Assembly (NCBI GenBank): GCA_009843505.1 | Contig: VYDI01000019.1 | Coordinates: forward strand, 152,572 to 216,571 | Reading direction: 5' to 3' | Length of the DNA: 64,000 bases | Source of the DNA: Holophagales bacterium | GTDB lineage: Bacteria; Acidobacteriota; Thermoanaerobaculia; Multivoradales; Multivoraceae | Shown: one piece after another, positions 36,453-45,442 of the stretch | Layout of the letters: the number at the start of each line of letters is the position of its first letter | Position numbering within the stretch: position 1 is the stretch's first letter | The notes under the pieces: model-generated | The model's input: the letters and a program-made list of their open reading frames with translations, nothing else | Databases searched by the model: none | Told to the model about the DNA's origin: nothing | Position numbers and translations under genes: made by a program

Positions 36453-37334
36453 CTAGGGCTCAACGAGGCCGTCGTACGCCTCGGGCCGGCGGTCGCGGTA
36501 GAACTGCCACACGGAGCGCACCTCGTCGATCATTCCGAGGTCGAGGTCCGCGACCAGGAGTTCGTCCTCGTCCCTTGACGCCTGGGCGACGATCTCGCCC
36601 CTCGGGCTCACGAAGTAGCTGCTGCCGTAGAACGAGCCGAGGTTCCAGGGCTTCTCGGTGCCGACGCGGTTGATGCAGCCCATGAAGTAGCCGTTCGCGA
36701 CCGCGTGGGCCGGCTGCTCGATCGTCCACAGGTGGTCGGAAAGGCCGGCGACGGTGGCCGACGGGTTGTAGACGATCTCGGCGCCGGCGAGACCCAGGGC
36801 CCGCGCGCCCTCGGGAAAGTGGCGGTCGTAGCAGATGTAGACGCCGATCCGGCCGAAGGCCGTGTCGAACACCGGGTAGCCCAGGTTCCCAGGGCGGAAG
36901 AAGTACTTCTCCCAGAAGCCGGCCACCTGCGGGATATGGGTCTTGCGGTACTTGCCTAGGTAGCTGCCGTCGGCGTCGATGACGGCGGCCGTGTTGTAGA
37001 GGATGCCCGCGGTTTCCCGCTCGTAGACCGGCACGACGATCACCATGCCGAACCGGCGCGCGTACTCGGCCATCCGCTCGGTCGCCGGGCCGGGAACCGG
37101 CTCCGCGGCCGCGAACCAGCTCGAGTCCTGGCCGGGGCAGAAGTACGGCGTGTTGAACACCTCCTGCAGGCAGAGGACCTGGACGCCCTGGCGGCCGGCG
37201 TCCTCGATGTAGGGAATGTGCTTGGCCGTCATCGCCTCGACCGTGGCGGCGACCTCTTCGGCCGACGCGCCGTCGCCGCAAGTGCCCTCCGGCAACGACA
37301 TCTGGATCAGGCCGGACTTCAACATTCTGCTCAT
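36453..37334 (-). CDS. Carbon-nitrogen hydrolase, beta-ureidopropionase/N-carbamoyl-amino-acid amidase type
   Basis: The 293-residue protein has the nitrilase-superfamily triad: E58 in CLQEVFNTPYF, K131 in KYRKTHIPQ and C168 in ICYDRHFPEG. The context of each residue matches beta-ureidopropionases and N-carbamoylputrescine amidases. It lies directly downstream of the dihydropyrimidinase/hydantoinase gene with a 15-base gap and a good ribosome binding site (GGAG seven bases before ATG 37334). It therefore probably cleaves the N-carbamoyl product of that enzyme, in pyrimidine or hydantoin breakdown. A dihydropyrimidine dehydrogenase is not in the window. The exact substrate is not determined. 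Confidence 0.9.
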   Translation of the reverse strand: MSRMLKSGLIQMSLPEGTCGDGASAEEVAATVEAMTAKHIPYIEDAGRQGVQVLCLQEVFNTPYFCPGQDSSWFAAAEPVPGPATERMAEYARRFGMVIVVPVYERETAGILYNTAAVIDADGSYLGKYRKTHIPQVAGFWEKYFFRPGNLGYPVFDTAFGRIGVYICYDRHFPEGARALGLAGAEIVYNPSATVAGLSDHLWTIEQPAHAVANGYFMGCINRVGTEKPWNLGSFYGSSYFVSPRGEIVAQASRDEDELLVADLDLGMIDEVRSVWQFYRDRRPEAYDGLVEP

Positions 37335-37349
37335 ATCGCTTCTCCGAAG

Positions 37350-38744
37350 TTAGAACGGGCCGCCGAACAGCCCTCGCTTGAGGAAGTTCCCGCCGCCGGC
37401 CCGCCCGTGCCAGATGTTGTCCTCGACGACCACCCGGCCGCGGCTGATCACGATCTCCGAGACTCCCTGTACCTCCGTGCCCTCGTACGTGTTGTAGTCC
37501 ACCCGCATGTGGTGCGTGTGCGGGTTGTTGGCGCTGATCGTTTCCCGGCGGTCCGGATTGAACACGACGATGTCGGCGTCGCTGCCGACGGCGATCGTCC
37601 CCTTCTTCGGGAACAGGCCGAACAGCTTCGCGGCCGCGGTCGCGGTCAGCTCGACGAACTTGTTGACCGACAACCGCCCGCCCACGACGCCGCCGTTGTA
37701 GACCAGGCTCATCCGGTTCTCGACGCCCGGAGCACCGTTCGGGATCTTGCTGAAGTCGTCTATCCCCAGCACCTTCTGGTCGTGGAAACAGAAGGGGCAA
37801 TGATCGGTCGAGATGCTCTGCAGGTCGCCGAAGCCGAGCCCCCGCCACAGGTGGTCCTGGTTCCACTTCTCGCGCAGCGGCGGCGTCATGACGTACTTCG
37901 CGCCCTCGAAGTCCTCGTGGTCGTAGCGGCTCAGGTCGAGGAACAGGTACTGCGGGCAGGTCTCCGCGAACACCTGGGCGCCGCGGGCGCGGGCCAGGGT
38001 CACCTGCTCGAGCGCGTCGGCGCAGCTCAGGTGGACGATGTAGACCGGCACGCCGGCCACCTCGGCGATCGCGATCGACCGGTGGACCCCCTCCGCCTCC
38101 ATCCGCGTGGGGCGCGTCAGGGCGTGGTACTTCGGCGAGGTCTTTCCCTCGGCGAGCGCGATCTTCACGATCTCGTCGATGACGATCCCGTTCTCGGCGT
38201 GCATGCACACCAGGGTGCCGTCCTCCCCGGCCTTGCGCATCGCCCGGAACAGGGTGCCGTCGTCCACGTAGAGCACGCCCGGGTAGGCCATGAACATCTT
38301 GTAGGACGTCACGCCCTCGTCGGCCAGCCGCCGCATCTCCCACAGCCGGTCGTCCTCCATGTCGGTGACGATCATGTGGAAGCCGTAGTCGATGCCCGCC
38401 TTGCCGGCGGCCTTCTCGTGCCAGGTCTCGAGCCCCTCGAGGGTCGAGTGGCCCTTGGTCTGGATCGCGAAGTCGACGATCGTCGTCGTGCCGCCGAAGG
38501 CGGCCGCCCGGGTGCCCGTCTCGAAGTCGTCCGCGCTGGTCGTGCCGCCGAAGGGCATGTCCATGTGGGTATGCGGGTCGACGCCGCCCGGGATGACCAG
38601 GCGGCCGGCGGCGTCGATCGTCCGGTCGGCCTCCACGTCCAGGTCGCGGCCGATCAGCGTGACGGTCTCGTCCTCCACGAAGATGTCGGCGTGGTAGTCG
38701 TCCACCGCCGTAATGACGCGTCCGTTACGAATCAGCAGGGACAT
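37350..38744 (-). CDS. hydA: Dihydropyrimidinase / D-hydantoinase
   Basis: This enzyme opens dihydropyrimidine or hydantoin rings. The 464-residue protein has all metal ligands: H58 and H60 in VDPHTHMD, carboxylated K149 in SYKMFMAYPG, H182 in MHAEN, H238 in VHLS and D314 in STDHCPF. Length and the SNPH-like end are normal for the family. The ATG at 38744 follows AGGAGG, a strong ribosome binding site, which decides the start over an in-frame extension to 38900. It heads the operon with the carbon-nitrogen hydrolase. The ParDE module lies 43 bases upstream on the same strand. Confidence 0.94.
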   Translation of the reverse strand: MSLLIRNGRVITAVDDYHADIFVEDETVTLIGRDLDVEADRTIDAAGRLVIPGGVDPHTHMDMPFGGTTSADDFETGTRAAAFGGTTTIVDFAIQTKGHSTLEGLETWHEKAAGKAGIDYGFHMIVTDMEDDRLWEMRRLADEGVTSYKMFMAYPGVLYVDDGTLFRAMRKAGEDGTLVCMHAENGIVIDEIVKIALAEGKTSPKYHALTRPTRMEAEGVHRSIAIAEVAGVPVYIVHLSCADALEQVTLARARGAQVFAETCPQYLFLDLSRYDHEDFEGAKYVMTPPLREKWNQDHLWRGLGFGDLQSISTDHCPFCFHDQKVLGIDDFSKIPNGAPGVENRMSLVYNGGVVGGRLSVNKFVELTATAAAKLFGLFPKKGTIAVGSDADIVVFNPDRRETISANNPHTHHMRVDYNTYEGTEVQGVSEIVISRGRVVVEDNIWHGRAGGGNFLKRGLFGGPF

Positions 38745-38787
38745 GCGTGCCTCCTTTCCGGCAGCGGGGCTCCGGGCAGGTACGACT

Positions 38788-39090
38788 CTAGACGAACCCG
38801 CGATAGCGGCGATGCACGTCCATTCGAGCGTGCAGAACGCGAGCGATGCGAACGCTCCCTTCCCGCTGCACGTAGAAGACGACGTGAGCCTGGAACTCAT
38901 GACGTCTCACCCCCGGCGCAATCCGATCGGCCCGACGGCCAAGCATCGGGTACTCCGCGAGAAGCTCGAAGCATGAATGCAGGCCATTGAGGTACTTCCT
39001 CGCTGAGGCAAGCCCGTGCTGCTCGATCGTGTAGCTGTAGATGTCCTCGATGTCGGAGGCTGCCTTTCGAGAGAGCCTATAGACGGCCAT
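38788..39090 (-). CDS. parE: ParE/RelE-superfamily toxin
   Basis: The 100-residue protein has the ParE pattern: a basic N-terminal strand (YRLSRKAASDIEDIYSYTIEQHG), helices with AEYPMLGRRADRIAPGVRRHEF and a C-terminal YRGFV-type end with YVQREGSVRIARVLHARMD. ParE toxins poison DNA gyrase. It overlaps the antitoxin gene by 14 bases, in the standard antitoxin-first order. Base composition is slightly lower in GC than neighbours by eye, consistent with mobile acquisition. The ATG at 39090 has no alternative. Confidence 0.9.
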   Translation of the reverse strand: MAVYRLSRKAASDIEDIYSYTIEQHGLASARKYLNGLHSCFELLAEYPMLGRRADRIAPGVRRHEFQAHVVFYVQREGSVRIARVLHARMDVHRRYRGFV

Positions 39091-39334
39091 CGCCTCGTAG
39101 CCGCGCTTCGACTTCTTCCATGATGGAAGGCACCGTCTTCTCGCTTGAACCGCTGTCGATGCCTTCCTGTACCGCTGCCTGAAGCGCCTCGAAGTCGACC
39201 CGCCGCTCGCGGTCGCGTCGAATCAGATCGCGGATGTACTCGCTGTCATTGGTGAAGTGACCCGCAGCGATTCGCGCCTTGATCCATTGATCCTGCAGGT
39301 CCGTCAGCGTAATCGTCTTTCGGATAGTGGCCAT
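39077..39334 (-). CDS. parD: ParD-type antitoxin
   Basis: The 85-residue product starts with a ribbon-helix-helix (ATIRKTITLTDLQDQWIKARI, HFTNDSEYIRDLIRRD), the normal DNA-binding half of ParD, and ends with an acidic toxin-binding tail (VPSIMEEVEARLRGD). The ATG at 39334 has GGAG seven bases upstream; a longer frame to 39448 is not needed. It likely represses its own promoter and neutralises the downstream ParE. The start is 70 bases from the end of the amidohydrolase gene. Confidence 0.9.
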   Translation of the reverse strand: MATIRKTITLTDLQDQWIKARIAAGHFTNDSEYIRDLIRRDRERRVDFEALQAAVQEGIDSGSSEKTVPSIMEEVEARLRGDGRL

Positions 39335-39404
39335 GTTGTTCTCCGGAGAACGCTCTCGATCACACTCTTGGTGCAGAATAGCACCGTAGCGCGTCGCGCC
39401 CCGA

Positions 39405-40223
39405 TCACGCCTCCTCGCCCAGCCGGTACACCCGGACCGCGTTGCCACCCAGGAACAGCGCCGTCGTCTCGTCGTCGAGCTCCAGGTCGTCCAGGCCCTT
39501 CAACGCCGTGGCAGGCGCGATCATCGGGTAGTTGGAGCCGAACAGCACCTTCTGGCGTCCGTTCGTCTTCAGGTACCGCACCAACTGCGACGGGTAGCGC
39601 TTGACGGTGTAGGCGGATGTGTCGATGTAGACGTTGCGGTGCTTGGTCGCGACCGCGACCGCCTCCTCGGTCCACGGGTACCCGATGTGGCCCGCCACGA
39701 TGACCAGTTCGGGGAAGTCGAGCGCGACCTGGTCCAGGTAGATCGGACGTCCGACCTCCGAGGGCATGAGCGGACCCGTGTGGCCGATCTGGGTGCAGAA
39801 CGGCAAGCCCAGGTCACAGCAGGCCGCGTACACCGGATAAAACAGACGATCGGTGGGCGGCAGCTTCCATAGCCAGGGCAGCACCCGGATGGCCTTGAAG
39901 CCGAGCTCCCCGGCGCAGCGACGAACTTCTCGCACCGCCTCCATGGGCCGCGCGAGATTCGCCGAACCAACGCCCACCAGCCGCCCACTCGACTCGCCGA
40001 CGAACCGGGCGACCTCGTCGTTGGAGATCAGCGCGCCGCCGGGCCCGTGCCAGGCGCTGATCAGCATCCTGTCGACACCGCCGCCGTCCATCGCCCGCAG
40101 CGTCTCCGCCACCGGCAACTCTTCGGTCGGAACCGCCTGCCGGTTCCAGCGCCGCAGGGACTCGAACATCTCGTGCTGCGCGTGCCGCAGCGTCGGGTGC
40201 TGCCCCCAGGCGTCGACGATCAT
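39405..40223 (-). CDS. Amidohydrolase_2-family protein (ACMSD-like)
   Basis: The 272-residue protein fits the amidohydrolase-2 (ACMSD/uracil-5-carboxylate decarboxylase-like) family: MIVDAWGQHP at the start with a metal-site region, CTQIGHTGPL, VAGHIGYPWTEEA and LFGSNYPMI near the C-terminus. The first motif is DxWxQH rather than the DxHxH of typical members, so metal binding may differ. The substrate is unknown. It is followed by parD and preceded by the NTF2-like gene, all on the minus strand. The start is ATG at 40223. Confidence 0.87.
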   Translation of the reverse strand: MIVDAWGQHPTLRHAQHEMFESLRRWNRQAVPTEELPVAETLRAMDGGGVDRMLISAWHGPGGALISNDEVARFVGESSGRLVGVGSANLARPMEAVREVRRCAGELGFKAIRVLPWLWKLPPTDRLFYPVYAACCDLGLPFCTQIGHTGPLMPSEVGRPIYLDQVALDFPELVIVAGHIGYPWTEEAVAVATKHRNVYIDTSAYTVKRYPSQLVRYLKTNGRQKVLFGSNYPMIAPATALKGLDDLELDDETTALFLGGNAVRVYRLGEEA

Positions 40224-40277
40224 CTACCTGCGCGCCATGTTCTCCGGGCATTCATGGCGGACACCGGCTCAGCCGGA

Positions 40278-40775
40278 CTAGCGGCCGAGATCGCGCGCCG
40301 GCTGCGGCGCGTCGCCAACCGGCGTGTTGTGCTGCATCGCGATCATCCACTCGTCGCCGACGCGGGTGTAGGTCATCGTGTAGCGGCCCTCATGCACGGT
40401 CTGCCGCCCCTGACCGTTGTAGTCCACCGACAGCGAGTACTCGCCATAGGCGATACCCGTGTCGCCGATGATCCGGTACTGCTCGTTGCGCGTCTCGAAT
40501 CGGGCGTTCGTCGAGGTGTTGAAGAAGAGTCGCCAGTCCAGCGCGCAGGCTTCGCGGCCCTGCTTGCCCGAAGTGGGCCCGCACGCGTAGAACGACAGCG
40601 CCTCCTCGTGCACCGTGTCGAGGAACCCGTCGAGGTTGCCGGCGTTGAGCGCCGCAACGGCCGTTTCGAAAGCCTCCTGGACCGCCGCGGCGTCGTCCAC
40701 CAGGTCCGCCGCCGAGACGGCTCCGGGCGCCATGGCCAGAACGATGATGACTGCCAGCACGTTGATTCGACGCAT
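40278..40775 (-). CDS. Secreted SnoaL/NTF2-like protein
   Basis: The 165-residue product has a signal peptide (INVLAVIIVLAMAPGAVSA, cut after VSA) and an NTF2-like cone domain of the DUF4440/SnoaL type (AVQEAFETAVAALNAGNLDGFLD, FYACGP, RNEQYRIIGDTGIAYGEYSLSV, YTRVGDEWMIAMQHNTP). It should bind a small ligand in the periplasm or catalyse a simple isomerisation or hydrolysis. The ATG at 40775 has AAGGAG eight bases upstream, which decides the start. A longer frame exists but would place the signal peptide internally. Substrate unknown. Confidence 0.85.
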   Translation of the reverse strand: MRRINVLAVIIVLAMAPGAVSAADLVDDAAAVQEAFETAVAALNAGNLDGFLDTVHEEALSFYACGPTSGKQGREACALDWRLFFNTSTNARFETRNEQYRIIGDTGIAYGEYSLSVDYNGQGRQTVHEGRYTMTYTRVGDEWMIAMQHNTPVGDAPQPARDLGR

Positions 40776-40889
40776 TCTCTTTCTCCTTGAGGGTCCGTTG
40801 CAGCGGCCGGACCATACCAAGTCGCGGTGAATCGGCGGGCCGTACAGGGCGCGTCGGTCATGCGGCAACCGGCAGCGCGCGTTATCCCG

Positions 40890-42134
40890 CTACGGCCCGC
40901 CGTCCACCTCGACCAGCTCGAAGAAGCCGAACATCATCTCGTCCGTCGACTGAAGCCCGAAGCCGACGTCGCGGGTCGGATCGGGGTTGTTCGGGTTCCC
41001 CTCGGAGTTGTCGTAGACGGCGACGATCTCGATGACGGTCCCCGCCGGCACGAGCTTCGGCTTCTCCGGGTAGTAGAAGAGCTGCCAGTTGAAGTCGTAC
41101 TCGGGCACCTCCAGGAGCAACTCGGAGTCGCCGCCCGCGTAGTGCGCCGTGTACGACATCCGCTTCCCCCGCAGGTGCATGTGCGGCAGGTAGGAGACGA
41201 TCAGCGAGTCACGCGCGATCTCGTGCCGGTACTCGACCCGGTGGTCGGGCACGCCCGCGGGAATCAGGAACCCCATCTCGCCCGCGATCACGGCCTGGAT
41301 CTCCGAGCGCAGCTCGCCTTCGCCGAAGTGGAGGCCGATGAGCGTCCGGTCGGTCTGCTCTTCGCCGTTCGGGTGGTAATGCTGGTTCATGACGACGACG
41401 GCGCCCGGCTCGATCCAGCGCCCGGCGCCCTCCCGGAACTCGGTCGGCGCGGTCCCCGCGCCCCACATCGCCAGCACGTTGAAGTAGCCGCGACCGTCGA
41501 CCGAGCCGCTGGCGCGCAACGCTCCCTGGGGCGTAAGGGGCACGCCATCCTCCACCATGCCGGTGAAGTCCGCCTTGAAGGCAAGCTGGTGGTGGTTCAC
41601 CTGGGGCGCGCCCGGCCGGAACTCGACCGCGCGGATCCAGCGGCGCTCCGGGATGTCGAGCGTCACGAACTGGTTCAGGAACAGGTCGGGACCGTCGGCG
41701 GGCACGGCGACCGCCGGCAGCTCGATGACGTAGTCCGGTTCGCCGAGCTGCCAGCCTTCCGTGAACTCGGGCGGCTCGGGCATGAGCTTCGGATCCCCGG
41801 GCGGCGCGCCCAGTTCGACCCAGGCGACGATCGTGCCGATCTCCTCCTCGGAGAGCGTCGGATCGTTCGCCCACTCGCCCACCGAAGGTTCCGCAAACCA
41901 CGGAGGCATCGTCCGGCTCGTCACCGCGCGTTGGATCGACCGCGCCCAGGGCCGCGCCTCCCGGTACGTGGTCAGCGACATCGGCCCGATCTCGCCGGAT
42001 CGATGACAGGCCACGCAGTGCCGGTTGAGGATCGGCGCCACGTCGCCACTGAACGTGACGTCGGTCGCCGCCACCGGGGCGGCCGCGAGCAGCAGTGCGA
42101 GCAGAAGAAGTCTCACAACGGAGAGTGTCCGCAT
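40890..42134 (-). CDS. Periplasmic heme c / copper type II monooxygenase-like protein
   Basis: The 414-residue protein has a signal peptide (LLLLALLLAAAPVAA) and a heme c site CVACH at 40-44 with IGPMSL after it. A C-terminal half reads like the copper-binding modules of ascorbate-dependent type II monooxygenases: VNHHQLAF, MNQHYHPNGEE and LPHMHLRGKRMSY with His and possible Met ligands. Such fused cytochrome/Cu2_monooxygenase proteins occur in Acidobacteriota and Planctomycetota; their substrates are unknown. The ATG at 42134 follows GGGAGGT. It is divergent from the fused kinase-regulator gene, with 99 bases between starts. Confidence 0.87.
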   Translation of the reverse strand: MRTLSVVRLLLLALLLAAAPVAATDVTFSGDVAPILNRHCVACHRSGEIGPMSLTTYREARPWARSIQRAVTSRTMPPWFAEPSVGEWANDPTLSEEEIGTIVAWVELGAPPGDPKLMPEPPEFTEGWQLGEPDYVIELPAVAVPADGPDLFLNQFVTLDIPERRWIRAVEFRPGAPQVNHHQLAFKADFTGMVEDGVPLTPQGALRASGSVDGRGYFNVLAMWGAGTAPTEFREGAGRWIEPGAVVVMNQHYHPNGEEQTDRTLIGLHFGEGELRSEIQAVIAGEMGFLIPAGVPDHRVEYRHEIARDSLIVSYLPHMHLRGKRMSYTAHYAGGDSELLLEVPEYDFNWQLFYYPEKPKLVPAGTVIEIVAVYDNSEGNPNNPDPTRDVGFGLQSTDEMMFGFFELVEVDGGP

Positions 42135-42202
42135 CGGCACACCTCCCAGGAAAGTCAACAACCACTGCCAGCTTAGACAGGGAAGGTGAACTTCCCGTTC
42201 AT

Positions 42203-42233
42203 TTCGTCACCATGTTCGTTAACCTTCGTGAAC
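42203..42233. promoter_or_regulatory. Three direct repeats TTCGTnAnC, possible operator of the fused regulator
   Basis: Copies are TTCGTCACC (42203-42211), TTCGTTAAC (42215-42223) and TTCGTGAAC (42225-42233), spaced 12 and 10 bases. A CATGTTC-N12-GAACATG dyad (42211-42236) overlaps them and includes the ATG. Spacing near one helical turn is typical of OmpR-family binding. Confidence 0.45.
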
Positions 42234-44576
42234 ATGTCCGCACCGGACGAGCACGAACGTGAGATCGCGGTGCTCCGCGACCGGACGTCGAGGCTCAGCG
42301 CCGCCGCGCTGCGCGTCACGGCCAGCCTCGACGAAGCCACCGTCCTTCAGGAGATCGTCGACAGCGCCTGCGAGCTCACGAGCGCCCGCTACGGCGTCAT
42401 CACGACGATCGACGACGCCGGAGCGCCCCGCGACTTCGTCTCCTCCGGGTTCACTCCCGAGCAGCACCGCGAGATGGAGAGTTGGCTGCCCGAGGGACCG
42501 CAGCTCTTCGACCACCTGCGCGACCTCTCCACGCCGCTCAGGCTGGCGGACCTGCCGAGCTACATCCGTTCGCTCGGCTTCTCCACCGATCTCATGCCGG
42601 CGAAGACCTTCCAGGGGACGCCGATGCGGCACCGGGGCGTGCACCTCGGCAGCTTCTTCCTCGGCGGCAAGCGGGGCGGACTCGAGTTCTCGGACGAGGA
42701 CGAGGACGTGCTCGTGCTGTTCGCGTCCCAGGCGGCGACGGCCATCGCCAACGCCCGTACCCATCGCAACGAACAGCGGTCGCGCGCCAGCGTGGAGGCG
42801 CTGGTCGAGACGTCGCCGGTGGGCGTCGTCGTCTTCGACTTCTCCACCGGCGCTCCCACCACCTTCAACCGGGAGGCGAGGCGGCTGGTGGAGAACCTGG
42901 CCGCGCCCGGGAGGCCCCCGGAAGAACTGATCGAGATTCTGGTCTGCCGGTTCGGCGATGGCCGCGAAGTCCCGATGTCCCGCCTGATCCACGACGCGCC
43001 CGCGCTGCGCGCCGAGGAGGTCGTGCTCTCGGTCGCCGACGGCCGTGGCGCCAGGGCGCTGGTCAACGCGACGACCATCCGCTCCGCCGACGGCGAGCCC
43101 GAGTCCATGGTCGTCACCATGCAGGATCTCGCGCACCTCGACGAGCTGGAGCGGCTGAGGACCGAGTTCCTGAGTATGGTGAGTCACGAACTGCGCACGC
43201 CCCTGACCTCGATCAAGGGTTCGGCAGCCACCGTGCTGGGAGCGTCCGAGGAGCTCGACCGGTCGGAGATGCTGCAGTTCTTCCGGATCGTCGAGGATCA
43301 GGCGGACCACATGCGGGGCCTGATCGGCGACCTGCTCGACGTGGGCCGCCTCGAGTCCGGCACGCTGTCCGTCGCGCCGCAGCCCGTCGACCTGACCGTC
43401 CTGGTCGAACGGGCAAGGAGCGCGTTCGCGAGCGGCGGCGGGCGCAACGCGGTACGCCTCGACCTGCCGCGGGACCTGCCGCGCGTCATGGCCGACGCGC
43501 GGCGCATCGTCCAGGTGCTGAATAATCTGCTGTCGAACGCCGCCAGGCACTCCCCGGAGTCGTCGCCCATCCGGGTCGAGGCGGTCCAGGACGGACACCA
43601 CGTCGCCGTCACCGTCGCGGACGAGGGGAGCGGTGTTCCGCCGCACCTGCTGCCGCACCTGTTCAGCAAGCACGCGGGCGTCGTCGGCGGGGAAGGGAAC
43701 GTGGGCATCGGCCTGGGCCTGGCGATCTGCAAGGGACTCGTGGAGGCCCATGGGGGCCGCATCTGCGCCCGGAGCGACGGACAGGGCGAGGGGACCCGGA
43801 TCACCTTCACGATCCCCGCGGTGGAGGAGCCGGGCGACGGCAAGGCGTCCGAGGCCCTCGTCCCGGGCGCCTCGGAAGGAGCGCGGCGCGGAGGCGGCCG
43901 GCCGCGCGTGCTCGTGCTGGACGACGACCCCCAGGCGCTTCGCTTCGCCCGCGACTCGCTCGCCTCCCGGGGCTACACGCCGGTGGTCACCGGCGACGCG
44001 CGCGAACTCCCCCGCCTCCTCAGGAAAGAGCGGCCGGACCTCGTCCTGCTCGACCTGGTGCTGCCCGGAACGGACGGCATCGAACTGCTGCAGCGCCTGC
44101 CGGAACTGGCGGACGTGCCCGTGATCTTCATCTCCGCCTACGGCCGCGACGAGACGGTGGCGCGAGCCCTGGAGGCCGGCGCCGAGGACTACATCGTCAA
44201 GCCGTTCTCCCCGACGGAACTCACGGCGAGAGTGGGAGTCGCCCTCCGCAAGCGCCTCGAGCCCGGGCCCTTCGTGCTCGGCAACCTGTCCATCGACCGG
44301 GCGCGGCGCCGGGTGACCGTCGGCGGAGTTCCCGTGCGGCTGACCGCCACCGAGTACGAACTGCTGCGGGTCCTCTCCGTGAACGCCGGGCACGTGACGA
44401 CCTACGAGGCCCTCCTGCGCCGGGTGTGGGGCGGCCGGGGATACGCCCAGCCGCAACTCGTCCGCGCCTTCGTCAAGAAGCTGCGGACCAAGCTCGGCGA
44501 CGACTCGAGCGACCCGACCTACATCTTCAACGAGCGCGGCGTCGGCTACCGCATGCCCAGGCCGGGCGAGGTCTGA
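42234..44576 (+). CDS. Sensor histidine kinase fused to an OmpR-type DNA-binding response regulator
   Basis: The 780-residue protein holds a whole signalling chain. An N-terminal GAF domain (about 10-185) is followed by a PAS-like region (about 190-300), HisKA with H318 in SMVSHELRTPL, HATPase (NNLLSNAARHSP, DEGSGVPPHLL, GIGLGLAICKGL), a linker, a receiver domain with D607 (LVLLDLVLPGTDG) and a C-terminal winged helix (about 675-775, RLTATEYELLRVLS, RVWGGRGYAQPQLVRAFVKKLR). No membrane helix is present, so it should be cytosolic. The start ATG at 42234 lies in a repeat region without an obvious ribosome binding site; GTG at 42186 would add 16 residues. Fusion of kinase and DNA-binding output in one chain is rare. 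Target genes unknown. Confidence 0.93.
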   Translation: MSAPDEHEREIAVLRDRTSRLSAAALRVTASLDEATVLQEIVDSACELTSARYGVITTIDDAGAPRDFVSSGFTPEQHREMESWLPEGPQLFDHLRDLSTPLRLADLPSYIRSLGFSTDLMPAKTFQGTPMRHRGVHLGSFFLGGKRGGLEFSDEDEDVLVLFASQAATAIANARTHRNEQRSRASVEALVETSPVGVVVFDFSTGAPTTFNREARRLVENLAAPGRPPEELIEILVCRFGDGREVPMSRLIHDAPALRAEEVVLSVADGRGARALVNATTIRSADGEPESMVVTMQDLAHLDELERLRTEFLSMVSHELRTPLTSIKGSAATVLGASEELDRSEMLQFFRIVEDQADHMRGLIGDLLDVGRLESGTLSVAPQPVDLTVLVERARSAFASGGGRNAVRLDLPRDLPRVMADARRIVQVLNNLLSNAARHSPESSPIRVEAVQDGHHVAVTVADEGSGVPPHLLPHLFSKHAGVVGGEGNVGIGLGLAICKGLVEAHGGRICARSDGQGEGTRITFTIPAVEEPGDGKASEALVPGASEGARRGGGRPRVLVLDDDPQALRFARDSLASRGYTPVVTGDARELPRLLRKERPDLVLLDLVLPGTDGIELLQRLPELADVPVIFISAYGRDETVARALEAGAEDYIVKPFSPTELTARVGVALRKRLEPGPFVLGNLSIDRARRRVTVGGVPVRLTATEYELLRVLSVNAGHVTTYEALLRRVWGGRGYAQPQLVRAFVKKLRTKLGDDSSDPTYIFNERGVGYRMPRPGEV

Positions 44577-45437
44577 CTACAGGCGCCGCAACGTCAGCAC
44601 CCGCGGAATCCCCGCCAGATCGGCGACCATCCACTCGACATCGAAGCCGCTCCCTGCCGCCAGCTCGCGGACCGCCTCGAGCTGGCCCTTGCCGATCTCG
44701 AGCAGCAGCCTCTGTCCCGCGCGCAGGAAGTCGCGGGGGGCGAACAGACGGCGGTAGAAGTCCAGGCCGTCGCCGGCGAACAGGGCCTCGGGCGGCTCGT
44801 GGTCGCGGACTTCCGGCATCAGGGACGGCCACTCGCCGACGTCGATGTACGGCGGGTTGGAGACCACGACGTCGAAGGCCCCCGGGCAAAGCGCCGACAG
44901 GAGATCGGCACGAACCAGACGCACCCGGTCGGCGACGCCGTGCCTGCGGCAGTTCGCTGCCGCCACCGCCAGGGCGCCGGGCGAGAGGTCGGTCGCGACG
45001 ATCCGGCTGCCGGGCCGCTCCAGCGCCAGGGTGACCGCGATGCAGCCGGAGCCGGTGCCCACGTCGAGCACGCGGGCGCCGTCGTCGATGCAGTTCAGCG
45101 CCGCCTCCACCAGGTGCTCCGTCTCCGGCCGCGGGATCAGCACCCGCGGATCGACGGCGAAGCTGCGGCCATGGAACTCGCGCCGGCCCAGCAGGTAGGC
45201 AACCGGGATCCGGTCCGCCCGGCGCCGGATCAACTGGCCGTAGCTGACCGCGGCGGGCTCGGGCACGTCGTCGTCAGCGCGGGCGTACAACTGCGCCTCC
45301 GAGAGCCTCAGCACCTCGCCGAGCAGGAGCGCGGCCTCCCGGCGCGGCTGCTCGACCGCGCCGGCCAGATGCTCCTGGCCCGCGTCCAGCAGATCGACGA
45401 TGCGGGCCGCCCCCGGCGGGGGCTTCGCCGGGGACAC
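44577..45437 (-). CDS. prmC: Release factor glutamine methyltransferase
   Basis: PrmC methylates the glutamine of the GGQ motif in release factors. The 286-residue protein has the N-terminal helical domain, RPETEHLVE, the SAM motif VLDVGTGSGCIAVTLA, and the catalytic NPPYID. It follows prfA by five bases, the common arrangement in bacteria. The start is GTG at 45437. Its stop abuts the stop of the fused kinase-regulator gene on the opposite strand. Confidence 0.95.
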   Translation of the reverse strand: MSPAKPPPGAARIVDLLDAGQEHLAGAVEQPRREAALLLGEVLRLSEAQLYARADDDVPEPAAVSYGQLIRRRADRIPVAYLLGRREFHGRSFAVDPRVLIPRPETEHLVEAALNCIDDGARVLDVGTGSGCIAVTLALERPGSRIVATDLSPGALAVAAANCRRHGVADRVRLVRADLLSALCPGAFDVVVSNPPYIDVGEWPSLMPEVRDHEPPEALFAGDGLDFYRRLFAPRDFLRAGQRLLLEIGKGQLEAVRELAAGSGFDVEWMVADLAGIPRVLTLRRL

Positions 45438-45442
45438 CGGGC

